Program-made: the position numbers and the translations under genes
DNA from: Ancylobacter vacuolatus
GTDB lineage: Bacteria; Pseudomonadota; Alphaproteobacteria; Rhizobiales; Xanthobacteraceae
NCBI RefSeq assembly: GCF_030813595.1
Contig: NZ_JAUSUH010000007.1
Location: 1-64,000 of the forward strand
Length of the DNA: 64,000 nucleotides
Direction: 5' to 3'
The notes under the pieces: model-generated
The model's database searches: none
Told to the model about the DNA's origin: nothing
Seen by the model: only the letters and a program-made list of their open reading frames with translations
Shown here: positions 25,137 to 32,910 of the stretch, one piece after another
Numbering within the stretch: position 1 is the stretch's first letter
Layout of the letters: every line of letters starts with the position of its first letter

Positions 25137-25991
25137 ATGACCACGCTGGACGTGGACGCCGTCCAGGCGTTCGTCACCATCGCCGACCTTCAGAGCTTCA
25201 CCCGCGCCGCCGAAGCGCTCGGGACGACGCAGGGCGCCATCAGCGTCAAGCTCAAGCGGCTTGAAGACCGGCTCGGTCAGCGGCTGATCGAGCGGACGCC
25301 GCGCTCGGTGCGGCTTTCGGCGCAAGGCGCGGTGTTTCTCACCGGGGCCCGCGAATTCCTGGCAGCCCATGAACGCGCCATTGCTGGTCTCACGTCCACG
25401 CGTCGCCGCTTCGGCCTTGGCATCGCCGCCCATGTCGCGGGGCCGGAGGTCCCGACGCTTCTGGCGCGGCTTAACGCTCACGACCCCGGCCTGACCATCG
25501 AAGTGCGCATGGAGAATTCGCGGGTGCTGCTCGACGCCTTCGATCGTGGCGAACTCGACGCTGCCATCATCCGGCGCGAGGACGACCGGCGCGACGGCGA
25601 GGTACTGGGACCAGAGCATTTCGGCTGGTTCGCCGCTCCCCAATTCGAACATCGTCAGGGCGAGCCTTTGCGGCTGGCTGCGCTCTCGCCCACCTGCGGC
25701 GTACGCGACATCGCCACCCGCGCATTGGACTCTGCTGCCATGGCATGGACGGAAGTGTTTCTTGGCGGCACCTCATCAATGGTGACGGCCGCAGTCTCCG
25801 CTGGCCTCGCCATCTCTGCCTTCTCCTGTCGCCTGGCCCCTCCCGGCACGGTCGAGGTCAGCCATCGCTTTGGCCTGCCGCCTCTGCCCTCCACCGAAAT
25901 CGTGATGTTCTCGACCCTCACCGACGCCAGATCCCGTGAAGCCCTGCGCACGCTCGCCGCCGCCTTCCGCGAACATCGGCCGGGTTCGTGA
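25137..25991 (+). CDS. LysR-family transcriptional regulator
   Basis: A 284-residue regulator. The N-terminal helix-turn-helix (LDVDAVQAFVTIADLQSFTRAAEALGTTQGAISVKLKRLEDRLGQRLIERTPRSVRLSAQG, residues 4-63) is intact and the effector-binding domain follows. It probably controls the divergent MFS pump; the inducer is not predictable. Fourteen bases after its stop begins a truncated hydrolase that may once have been in its operon. Confidence 0.9.
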   Translation: MTTLDVDAVQAFVTIADLQSFTRAAEALGTTQGAISVKLKRLEDRLGQRLIERTPRSVRLSAQGAVFLTGAREFLAAHERAIAGLTSTRRRFGLGIAAHVAGPEVPTLLARLNAHDPGLTIEVRMENSRVLLDAFDRGELDAAIIRREDDRRDGEVLGPEHFGWFAAPQFEHRQGEPLRLAALSPTCGVRDIATRALDSAAMAWTEVFLGGTSSMVTAAVSAGLAISAFSCRLAPPGTVEVSHRFGLPPLPSTEIVMFSTLTDARSREALRTLAAAFREHRPGS

Positions 25992-26004
25992 GGGAGAGAC
26001 CGAC

Positions 26005-26130
26005 ATGACGACCTTCGTCCTCATTCATGGCGCATGGCATGGTGGTTGGTGCTGGGATCGCGTCGCGCCGTTACTGGAGGTCGCCGGTCATCGCGTCGCC
26101 GCGCCCACATTGAGCGGACTGGGGGGGCGT
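26005..26130 (+). pseudogene. Truncated alpha/beta hydrolase
   Basis: The start MTTFVLIHGAWHGGWCWDRVAPLLEVAGHRVAAPTLSGLG is the standard beginning of an alpha/beta hydrolase with the oxyanion HGAWHG. Similarity stops near base 26130 at a run of seven Gs; the frame continues only to 26187 with unrelated residues. The nucleophile elbow and catalytic histidine are missing, so it is non-functional. The break marks a recombination junction. Confidence 0.75.
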
Positions 26131-26405
26131 CAGGAGGTAGGTGCAACTCGGATAGGCACACCGAGGCGAGTTGGTCGGGCGAATTAACAATTCGCCGATG
26201 TTAGGAGAGGCGGGCCAGCCCGCGCTGGAACAAGGCGATCTGCTGGAAGCTCTGCTGCTCTGCGCAGTGGAGCGTCACCAGGCTCTTCTCCCCAAGCGCT
26301 GGCCGCTCCCAACCAGCTCTGTGCATGACACCTCCCAATTCCGTTCCGTTTGAGTAAGACTGTGCCGACGATTGGCACGGCGCTGCGTCGAATGAGATCC
26401 CTCTG
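26131..26405. other. Junction region without recognisable gene
   Basis: This begins at the break of the hydrolase gene. Open frames on both strands are present, but none resembles a family I know. A short inverted repeat, CGAATT-AACA-AATTCG, at about 26179-26194 is the only structure noticed. Confidence 0.4.
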
Positions 26406-27305
26406 ATGGAGATCCAGCCTCTGCTGTCGGCGAACGACATCCTGGCGCAACCGCGCTTCGGGCTGGCGCGCGAGATTTATGTCCGCGACATGCTCGAACT
26501 GCACGAGAACCAGCCGGCCGAGAACCGGCTGCTGATCGATGGTGGCACAGCGACGATCTTCATGAGCGTCATCATCATGGACGCCGGACATCGACCCCAC
26601 GACCGCGCCACATGGCCGACCATGCAACTGCTCAAAGGGCAGATGGAGGCACATGGCATCGCGAGCTGGCGCCGCACTCACGATATCGTCCGCCGTCTTG
26701 CCGATACGGGATACATCTCCGCCTACCGGGCGCCGGATGATCGCCGCGTCACATTGCTGGCGCCCACGGACAAGATGCTAATCCATGATCGCCGCGCGCT
26801 CCGCGTCTATTATCACCCGCTGCACGTCCTCTTTCCGGACCCCGGATATCCCGAACCGGTCAACCACGACCCGGCCTTTCATCGCGTGGCGCGCGATATA
26901 TGCGCCGCGTTCCTGGCCCATGCGCAGCAATTCATCCTGGCCAATCCGGTGATCGCCTTCTTCCTGCCCCGGCAGGCCGGCCACATGATCCTGACCAAGC
27001 TCATGCATGTGTGCGCCCACCAGGACGATCAGGCGGCGCCGCAGGTCTCCTTTCTCAAGATCGGCGACAGCTTCGGCGTGTCCCGCACCCATGTGCGCAA
27101 GTTGCTGCAGGGAGCGGCGGAGCTCGGCTTCGTGCGGCTGTCGGGCAACAGCGTCGACGTCACGCCCACGTGTCGCGCCAGCTTTGACCGATTCCTGGCC
27201 GACACCATGGCTGGCCATGATCTCATTTATCGCATGGCGAAAGCACGCATGGCCCCTGGCGAAGACGCCGCAGCGGTCCCAATCGCGACCGTTGAAGCCA
27301 GTTGA
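26406..27305 (+). CDS. Winged-helix DNA-binding protein, MarR-like, function unknown
   Basis: A 299-residue soluble protein with two likely winged helices. The first lies around residues 70-120 (MQLLKGQMEAHGIASWRRTHDIVRRLADTGYISAYRAPDDRRVTLLAPTDKM), like MarR proteins with the DDRR wing. The second is near 215-255 (VSFLKIGDSFGVSRTHVRKLLQGAAELGFVRLSGNSVDVTP). Two wings in one chain is unusual for MarR itself. It stands alone between a broken hydrolase and a cupin gene, and no target can be named. No good ribosome site is seen before ATG 26406. Confidence 0.65.
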   Translation: MEIQPLLSANDILAQPRFGLAREIYVRDMLELHENQPAENRLLIDGGTATIFMSVIIMDAGHRPHDRATWPTMQLLKGQMEAHGIASWRRTHDIVRRLADTGYISAYRAPDDRRVTLLAPTDKMLIHDRRALRVYYHPLHVLFPDPGYPEPVNHDPAFHRVARDICAAFLAHAQQFILANPVIAFFLPRQAGHMILTKLMHVCAHQDDQAAPQVSFLKIGDSFGVSRTHVRKLLQGAAELGFVRLSGNSVDVTPTCRASFDRFLADTMAGHDLIYRMAKARMAPGEDAAAVPIATVEAS

Positions 27306-27482
27306 CGGTATAAAATAACCTGCAGCGTCGACTTTTGCTTCCCTTTGCCGATGCAGGCGAAAAGTTCCGTAACGCCCCTACGGTGGTGCCTTTAGTGTCG
27401 GTGCGTCGGGACGTGGCGCGCGGCTCATCAGGTGGCCAGCAGCGCCCCGTGGCGATTGGAGCATCAGTATCGGAGGGATGTC

Positions 27483-27905
27483 ATGGTACCCATTGTTGCC
27501 GCCGACACGCTCGCGCGGATCCATGTGCACGGCGCGACGGACCCGTCCGTCAACTGGCTCGGAGCCTTCGCCACCTGCGGCGGGCATGGCGCGAGCCAGT
27601 CCTCCACCATCGTCTATGAGATTCCGTCCGGCGGGCGCCTGGGGTGGCACACCGATGCCACGGAAGAGACCCAATACATCCTCGCCGGGACCGGCGAACT
27701 CCTGATGGAGGACGGCAGCCGCACCATCGGTGCGGGCAGCGTCTTCGCCTTGCCGCCGAACGTGCGGCACGACATCGTCAATACGGGCAGCGAGACGCTG
27801 CATGCGGTGGCCTTCTTCGCGGCGGCCATGTTCACCCAGACCTTCGACCAGGTGATGCTGCCGCCCGATACGCATGTGCTCGGCACGCCGAACCGGGACG
27901 GCTGA
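27483..27905 (+). CDS. Cupin-domain protein
   Basis: A 140-residue single cupin. Motif 1 is in GRLGWHTDATEETQYILAGTGELLMEDG and motif 2 in SVFALPPNVRHDIVNTGSETLHAVAFFA; the metal-binding histidines and glutamate of the fold are mostly in place. The start MVPIVAADTLARIHV at 27483 follows GGAGGG by five bases, better than the longer frame. The substrate is unknown. A strong terminator follows the stop, so it ends its transcript. Confidence 0.82.
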   Translation: MVPIVAADTLARIHVHGATDPSVNWLGAFATCGGHGASQSSTIVYEIPSGGRLGWHTDATEETQYILAGTGELLMEDGSRTIGAGSVFALPPNVRHDIVNTGSETLHAVAFFAAAMFTQTFDQVMLPPDTHVLGTPNRDG

Positions 27906-27909
27906 CTTC

Positions 27910-27934
27910 GGGCGCTGAAGCGCCCTCTCTTTTC
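27910..27934 (+). terminator. Rho-independent terminator after the cupin gene
   Basis: GGGCGCT and AGCGCCC form a perfect seven-pair stem with a GA loop, followed by TCTCTTTT. A second complementary pair, CCTCTCTT and AAGAGAGG, overlaps the tail, so the structure may work in both directions. Confidence 0.8.
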
Positions 27935-28103
27935 TGAGAAGAGAGGCCAGCACTCCTTTGGGTGCACGGGCGCGGGGTGCTGGCCGCCTGCGCGCTGCCG
28001 CCTGAAGCGGCCTTATCTCGGCGTCCACGAAATCGGCAGCAGGCCATCTCTCCTAAGCCGGAGCTGAAAAGGGGCTCAGGTCAGGAGGGATCGGGTTGCA
28101 CCA

Positions 28104-28163
28104 GTCGAGCGCTTCTTCAACAGGATCGAGCAGGTGCCGGGCCTTGCCAACCGCTACGACCGG
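28104..28163 (+). pseudogene. Relic of an IS5-family transposase C-terminus
   Basis: In one frame the bases read VERFFNRIEQVPGLANRYDR. This is the C-terminal signature of IS5-type transposases (VERFFNKIKQCRRIATRYDK in typical members), containing the catalytic glutamate. Flanking sequence on both sides (27935-28324) has no further transposase similarity and no other gene that I can support. The element is dead. Confidence 0.6.
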
Positions 28164-28324
28164 CGCCCAGGCGGAGTTCATCTTGGGACGAACGGTGCCT
28201 TGGTGCGCTGGGGCGATGTGTTCGCCGCTCCGCAGGTCTTCGTCGCTGCGATCGTTTTCGATGCTGGGGCGGGCGCGCGCATGAATGGCCGGGTCGCGCC
28301 AGTGAAGATTCCGCGTTGTTGCAA

Positions 28325-29620
28325 TCAACTGACCGGGCGCATCTGGAGCTCTGCTATCTTTTTCTTCAGCGCCTTCATTTCCTCGAAGCGAGGCGTGATG
28401 TCCCGCAGCACGGCCACCATGCCGGTCACCTTGCCGGCCGCGTCCTTGATCAGGGCGATGGTGAACTCTAGCGAGATTCGCCGCCCGTCCCGCGTGAGGC
28501 CGGGTACGGCGAGCATGTCGCCAGCGCCATAGCGGCTTTGGCCGGAGGCGATGGTCTCGCGGTATCCCTCCCAGTGACGAGCGCGGAACGGCTCGGGAAT
28601 GATGATGTCGAGCGAGCTTCCAAGCGCTTCCTCCTCGGTAAAGCCGAATATGCGCTCAGCGCCTGGGTTCCACAGCACGATGGCCCCCTCGGCGTCGCTG
28701 CCGACGACGGCATCGGCCGGGCTATCGATCAAGGCGTCCCCGATCGCCTGGCGCGCGATGCCCGCACTGCGCGAGCGGCGGGCCGCCACGGTAGTGCTTG
28801 GGGCGGGCGGGGAGGGCGAGGCCGACGGGGAATGGTCGAACAGGTCTTCCACGGTTCCGAAGAATTCGTAATGGAGCCGTTCGGCAGGAACGCCTGATGT
28901 GGCGAGGGCAGGCACGAAGCTCCTGAGGAAGGCCAGTGGACCGCAGAGGAAGTAATCTGCTTCGGTGATCGGGGAATGGGTTTCCAGCCAGTCCAGCGTC
29001 AGGTGTCCGGCAAGGTCGAAGTCTCGCCCGGCAACCTCCTCTTTTCCCGCCCTCGTATGGAAGAAAGTTGTCTCAGCTCCCACAGCGGCGGCAAGCGAGC
29101 GCACATGCTCCCGGAATGCGTGGGTGGCGTTGCTCTGCGTGCAATGAATGAACTGCACGGCGACATTACGTGGCGCGGCGGCAAGTGCCTCCAGCATCGC
29201 CACCATCGGTGTCAGCCCAACGCCGGCGCTCAGCATGACGAGGGGGCGCCCATCGCCGATGGGAAGCACGAAGGTGCCGGACGGTGGCGCGATGTCCAGG
29301 AGCGTGCCTTCGATCGCTTCGTCGTGCAGCCATTTCGACACCGTCCCCTCGGGCTCGCGTTTCACGGAGATGCGGTAGCTTTCGCCATTCGGCGCCGCCG
29401 AGATGGTGTAGTTGCGCTTCTGCCGACCTGCGCCGCCGATATCGGCGAACAGCGTCAGATGCTGGCCGGCAAGGTGTGGGGCGGGCGGGCGGCCGTCGAG
29501 CGGGCGCAGCACGAACGAGGTGATGACGTCGCTCTCCCTGTGGCGGCTCTCGACCGCAAAGGGGCGCGCCGCCTGGCCTGCGTACCCTTGGTCGTCTGTT
29601 TTCGCGCCACTTTCGGTCAT
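28325..29620 (-). CDS. Flavohemoglobin-type FAD/NAD(P)H reductase fused to a probable heme-binding PAS domain
   Basis: A 431-residue two-part protein. Residues about 18-256 match the reductase half of flavohemoglobin (Hmp): FAD-binding RNYTIS at 69-74, NAD-binding LSAGVGLTPMV at 130-140, LCGP at 225-228 and the terminal LHYEFFG at 249-255, usually the end of Hmp. There is no globin. After a Pro/Ser linker (261-285) comes a PAS domain (about 298-408, DSPADAVVGSDAEGAIVLWNPGAERIFGFTEEE). Its IPEPFRARHWEGY segment places H349 where FixL and related PAS domains have the heme-ligating histidine. A short charged helix (411-426) ends the protein. It starts at 29620 with GGAGG before it. It is divergent from nsrR, so nitric oxide detoxification or sensing is inferred. 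Heme binding is a prediction. Confidence 0.85.
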   Translation of the reverse strand: MTESGAKTDDQGYAGQAARPFAVESRHRESDVITSFVLRPLDGRPPAPHLAGQHLTLFADIGGAGRQKRNYTISAAPNGESYRISVKREPEGTVSKWLHDEAIEGTLLDIAPPSGTFVLPIGDGRPLVMLSAGVGLTPMVAMLEALAAAPRNVAVQFIHCTQSNATHAFREHVRSLAAAVGAETTFFHTRAGKEEVAGRDFDLAGHLTLDWLETHSPITEADYFLCGPLAFLRSFVPALATSGVPAERLHYEFFGTVEDLFDHSPSASPSPPAPSTTVAARRSRSAGIARQAIGDALIDSPADAVVGSDAEGAIVLWNPGAERIFGFTEEEALGSSLDIIIPEPFRARHWEGYRETIASGQSRYGAGDMLAVPGLTRDGRRISLEFTIALIKDAAGKVTGMVAVLRDITPRFEEMKALKKKIAELQMRPVS

Positions 29621-29639
29621 GCCTTGCCTCCACTTTAAT

Positions 29640-29658
29640 CATGTATATGCTATACATG
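29640..29658. promoter_or_regulatory. Palindromic operator between reductase-PAS gene and nsrR
   Basis: CATGTATA and TATACATG are perfect inverted arms around TGC, giving a 19-base site. It lies 19 bases before the reductase-PAS start and 35 bases before the nsrR start. Dyad sites of this type (ATGTAT...ATACAT) suit NsrR dimers, so it probably controls both genes. Confidence 0.72.
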
Positions 29659-29693
29659 TATTCGCGGACTGGAAACTGTCCAGACAGTCGACC

Positions 29694-30143
29694 ATGCAAC
29701 TGACACGCTATTCCGACTACGCCCTGCGCGCGCTGCTGTACCTCGCGGCACGTAACGACAGGCTCTGCGCGATTTCTGAAATCGCGGCCGCTTACTCCAT
29801 TTCGCAGAACCATCTGGTGAAGGTGCTGCACGACCTCGGAAGAGCCGGCTATGTCGCGAGCGTGCGCGGCCGGACCGGCGGCTACCGGCTGGCGCGGCCC
29901 GCCAGCGAGATTCGCGTCGGCGCGTTGCTGCGCCACACCGAGGACGATTTCGATCTGGTCGACTGCGCCGGTTGCGCGTTGTCGGGCGGCTGCGGCGTGT
30001 CGCCCGTTCTGGACGAAGCGATGGGGGCTTTTTTCGCCGTCCTGGACAATTACACCCTCGCCAGTGTTGTGGAGCGCAAACACGGCTTCCAGCACTTGAT
30101 CCTCTCTCTCGGCGCCGGCGCTCCGAGGGAGAGGATGGCATGA
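29694..30143 (+). CDS. nsrR: Rrf2-family nitric-oxide-responsive repressor NsrR
   Basis: A 149-residue repressor. The start MQLTRYSDYALRALLYLAARNDRLCAISEIAAAYSISQNHLVKVLHDLGRAGYV is typical NsrR, including the aspartate at position 8 known as a cluster ligand in NsrR. Cysteines 91, 94 and 100 (DCAGCALSGGC) fit the iron-sulfur triad. NsrR releases DNA when its cluster is nitrosylated. The start at 29694 was preferred to longer frames because the winged helix begins there. It shares four bases with a small downstream frame. Confidence 0.92.
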   Translation: MQLTRYSDYALRALLYLAARNDRLCAISEIAAAYSISQNHLVKVLHDLGRAGYVASVRGRTGGYRLARPASEIRVGALLRHTEDDFDLVDCAGCALSGGCGVSPVLDEAMGAFFAVLDNYTLASVVERKHGFQHLILSLGAGAPRERMA

Positions 30144-30220
30144 GCGTAGACGTTTCGTGGTCGTTGATCGCTATTCTGCTGGGCGCGACCCTGCTGTCGG
30201 TACAAGCATATCGCTTGTGA
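30140..30220 (+). CDS. Possible 26-residue membrane peptide after nsrR
   Basis: The ATG overlaps the nsrR stop (ATGA). The product would be MSVDVSWSLIAILLGATLLS plus six residues, one hydrophobic helix. It may be a real small membrane peptide, or the start of a longer membrane protein that was interrupted, because the following frame also encodes hydrophobic segments. No family recognised. Confidence 0.3.
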   Translation: MSVDVSWSLIAILLGATLLSVQAYRL

Positions 30221-30519
30221 TGGAAGCACGCGCACGGACTGACGGGGCTCGCCGGCCAATCGACGCCACCGTCGGTGTCGCCGTCCTCTGCTCAAGTGTC
30301 GCCTTCGCCATTCAATGGCACAGCATGCTCGTTGGGGGCGCGCTGGTTGCCGCCGCGTGCGGTCATTTTCCATTCCGTGATCTCGCGCCCAGCCGACAGC
30401 GCTTGGCTATCTGGAGTTCAGCCGGACCGCTGCTGATCTGTTTCGCACAGCTACGGCTGCGAAATCTTTGCGCCTTAATGACATTCCGGAGGTCGTCGTG
30501 TCCGCAAGCTCCCGCCTGA
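30220..30519 (+). CDS. Possible small membrane protein before the HPP gene
   Basis: A 99-residue frame beginning MEARARTDGARRPIDATVGVAV at 30220, one base into the stop of the preceding peptide. It has two or three hydrophobic stretches (VGVAVLCSSVAFAIQW, MLVGGALVAAACG, LAIWSSAGPLLICFAQ). It overlaps the HPP gene start by 22 bases. It has no recognisable family; it could be a decayed gene or non-coding spacer. The HPP gene's own ribosome site lies inside it. Confidence 0.3.
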   Translation: MEARARTDGARRPIDATVGVAVLCSSVAFAIQWHSMLVGGALVAAACGHFPFRDLAPSRQRLAIWSSAGPLLICFAQLRLRNLCALMTFRRSSCPQAPA

Positions 30520-31538
30520 AACTATTTCGGCCCATTCTGGCCGGCGCCAATTTGCGTGACCGAATGCTGGCGTGCATAGGAGCCTTAGCCGGCATTGCGC
30601 TGACTGGGCTGATCTGCGCTTTCGCCGCGACCGAGCCGCAGCACCTGCTGTGGCTGGTCCCGCCGATGGGGGCTTCGGCGGTGCTGCTCTTCGCGGTGCC
30701 TGCCAGCCCTATGGCGCAGCCCTGGCCGGCGATCGGTGGCAACACGCTCTCCGCGCTCGTCGGCGTGCTGGTGGCGCACAGCCTGCCGCTGTCGCCGCTC
30801 TCCGCCGGGATCGCCGTCGGCGGCGCGATCGCCGTCATGTCGTTGCTGCGCTGCCTGCACCCGCCGGGCGGCGCCGCGGCGCTGGTGGGGCTGTTTGCCG
30901 GCGCGTCCTCCAGCTACGCTTTCCCGTTTCTTCCCGTCGGGGCGAATGCCGTGGTGCTCGTGGCCTCCGCCTGGGTCTATCACCGCTTCTCCGGGCATAC
31001 CTATCCGCATGTGCCAGCACCGCCCGCCAAGCCGGCGACGGAACTGCCCTGGACCTTCAGCAAGTCGGATCTGGCTGCCGCTCTGGAACGGACGGGCGAG
31101 ACCTTCGACATTGACGTGAACGATCTCGAGCGGCTGCTGCGCGAGATCGAGCAGAGGGCGCTGGCGCGCTCCTACCGAGACCTTGCCTGCGCGGATATCA
31201 TGCATCCGGGCGTCGTGGCCGGCCGCGTGACGATGCCGGTGGATGAGGTGCGCGCGCTGCTGGTCCAGCACGACGTCCGCCGATTGCCCATCCTCGACGA
31301 GGACGGCCGGATCGTCGGCGCGATCGGGCTTCGGGAACTCGCGGCTTCCGGCGCCTTGCTGGCAGAAGCGATGACCCCGGCCACCACCGCCGCGCCGGAT
31401 ACGCCCGCCATCAGCCTCCTCGACCGCTTCGCCCTCGACCGTGTCCATGCCGTCTTCATCGTGGACGCCGCACGTCGCCCTGTTGGGGTGGTAACGGAGG
31501 CGGATTGGCTCGCCGTGCTGAGACGCGGTCTGGCTTGA
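30498..31538 (+). CDS. HPP-family membrane protein with CBS domains
   Basis: A 346-residue protein. The N-terminal half is an HPP domain of four membrane segments (LACIGALAGIALTGLICAFA, LLWLVPPMGASAVLLFAVPASPMAQPWPAIGGNTLSALVGVLVA, AVMSLLRCLHPPGGAAALVG, with the name-giving HPP). The C-terminal half has two CBS motifs (ADIMHPGVVAGRVTMPVDEVRALLVQHDVRRLPILDEDGRIVGAI and FALDRVHAVFIVDAARRPVGVVTEADW). The GTG at 30498 follows GGAGG by four bases and was chosen over a TTG ten codons upstream. HPP proteins have been linked to nitrite transport, which fits the NsrR neighbourhood; CBS domains suggest control by adenine nucleotides. Confidence 0.88.
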   Translation: MSASSRLKLFRPILAGANLRDRMLACIGALAGIALTGLICAFAATEPQHLLWLVPPMGASAVLLFAVPASPMAQPWPAIGGNTLSALVGVLVAHSLPLSPLSAGIAVGGAIAVMSLLRCLHPPGGAAALVGLFAGASSSYAFPFLPVGANAVVLVASAWVYHRFSGHTYPHVPAPPAKPATELPWTFSKSDLAAALERTGETFDIDVNDLERLLREIEQRALARSYRDLACADIMHPGVVAGRVTMPVDEVRALLVQHDVRRLPILDEDGRIVGAIGLRELAASGALLAEAMTPATTAAPDTPAISLLDRFALDRVHAVFIVDAARRPVGVVTEADWLAVLRRGLA

Positions 31539-31623
31539 AAACGCGGACCGGCCGGCGGTGATGCGCGTCCTGACGCTGCGGCGAACGGCAGTCCGCAGCC
31601 TTTCCCGGAGGCCGGCCGGGCGA

Positions 31624-32910
31624 TCACGCTTGGAAACGGCCGCTCCCGCCGGACCGGAACCGGGAAAGCCACGCTCGGCAGGCGGCACGACGCCGAAGCC
31701 TCATGAGCCCCCGAGTGCGTGTCCCCGCCCGGCGCGGGTGGGGGGGCGGCGGGTGGCTCAGAACGGCCATGACGCTGGCTTCCAGGTTGATTTTTCCTGC
31801 CTCGACGGGCCGGTCATAGAGGACAGCGTCGAGTTCGGCGGTCTCGCGCCCGCTCACCGGCAGTCCCAGCTCACGCCTTCGGCGAAGGTAGGCGTCAGCT
31901 GCGCGGCGGAGCGCGAAAAGGTCTCCGGAGCGGGCGGCGCGCTTCAGCCGGCGGCGCGTTGGATCGACAGGGGAGAGCCGCCGTAGGGTGCGCAGAAGAT
32001 GCGCCCTTCGGCGCGGCGCCAGCCCGGTGATGCACAGGCCGAGCCCGGTCAATGTCCCCACCATCAGGGCCGCCAGACCCGCCCCCACGTGCCCGGCCGA
32101 CAGCCGGGCGGTGCCGCTGCGATTGTCGTTGAAGCTGGCATAGCCGAAGGGAAGGGCGGGGATTTCCGCTGTCCGCATCGCGCGGGCCACCGTGTCGAAC
32201 CACGCGATGGAGACAGGCGGCAGCACGCCGGGTTCTCCGGTCTTGGGACGCAGATGCCATTCCCACACCAGCGTCGTCACCGGGCCAGCGGGCGTCGGGA
32301 CCATTTCGCGCTGCTCCGGTGCGGCGAAGCTAATGAGCCAGGGCTCGCGCATGGCCGGGCGCGCCGGCAGCATGTGTGGCAGTGTGCCCTCCGCCTTCAG
32401 CGTGACACGGCGCACCAGCGTGTCGCCGTCGCGCAGCGCGCCGGGCGCGGCTGACAGCGTATCCTCGACCGTGAGGCTTGCGGCGGAAAGAGGCGTGCCC
32501 TCGCCGGGATAGGGCGCGACGGCAAGGCTGACCGGCGGCGCCGTCACATCGAGCGGGGCGCGCAGGTTCTTCTCATCGACTACGGTGAGGTGATGCGTCA
32601 CCGGGCCGAGGGATAAGGTCCCGGCTCGCCGGGGGAAGACGGCGAGGCGCCGCTCGAACACCCGGACGGTGCGCCCGTCGATCTCCTCGTCCCGCCACTG
32701 GTCGCGCGCGAGTTGCATCCAGTCGTAATCCTGCGAGCCAGGGAAGCTCAGCGTCTCCAGCGCGATGCGGCTGGTGTATTCGCCCCTCAGCGTTACCGGG
32801 ATCATCTCGCCGACCACCGGCGGCGCGCCGTCCGGCAGCAGCAGCCGCAGGCTGTCGGCACGTGCGTCACTCGCGATCAGGAGAAGAAGCAGGCCGATCC
32901 ATCTCACCAT
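31624..32910 (-). CDS. BatD-like protein of the MoxR-associated operon
   Basis: A 428-residue exported membrane-anchored protein: signal peptide (RWIGLLLLLIASDARA), a large periplasmic beta-rich part (residues 20-270, with SLTVEDTLSAAPGALRDGDTLVRRVTLKAEGTLPHMLPA) and one membrane helix (HVGAGLAALMVGTLTGLGLCITGLA), then a basic helical cytoplasmic region. This layout is that of BatD/BAT oxygen-tolerance proteins. The last 40 residues are rich in Pro, Arg and Gly and may be unreliable. It is the final gene of the seven-gene MoxR operon and overlaps the TPR gene by seven bases. Confidence 0.78.
   Translation of the reverse strand: MVRWIGLLLLLIASDARADSLRLLLPDGAPPVVGEMIPVTLRGEYTSRIALETLSFPGSQDYDWMQLARDQWRDEEIDGRTVRVFERRLAVFPRRAGTLSLGPVTHHLTVVDEKNLRAPLDVTAPPVSLAVAPYPGEGTPLSAASLTVEDTLSAAPGALRDGDTLVRRVTLKAEGTLPHMLPARPAMREPWLISFAAPEQREMVPTPAGPVTTLVWEWHLRPKTGEPGVLPPVSIAWFDTVARAMRTAEIPALPFGYASFNDNRSGTARLSAGHVGAGLAALMVGTLTGLGLCITGLAPRRRAHLLRTLRRLSPVDPTRRRLKRAARSGDLFALRRAADAYLRRRRELGLPVSGRETAELDAVLYDRPVEAGKINLEASVMAVLSHPPPPHPRRAGTRTRGLMRLRRRAACRAWLSRFRSGGSGRFQA

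Noticed and set aside
30585-31688. A 367-codon minus-strand frame opposite the HPP-CBS gene
   Set aside because: Shadow frame; composition is Arg/Gly/His-rich without motifs, and the plus strand has clear HPP and CBS domains.
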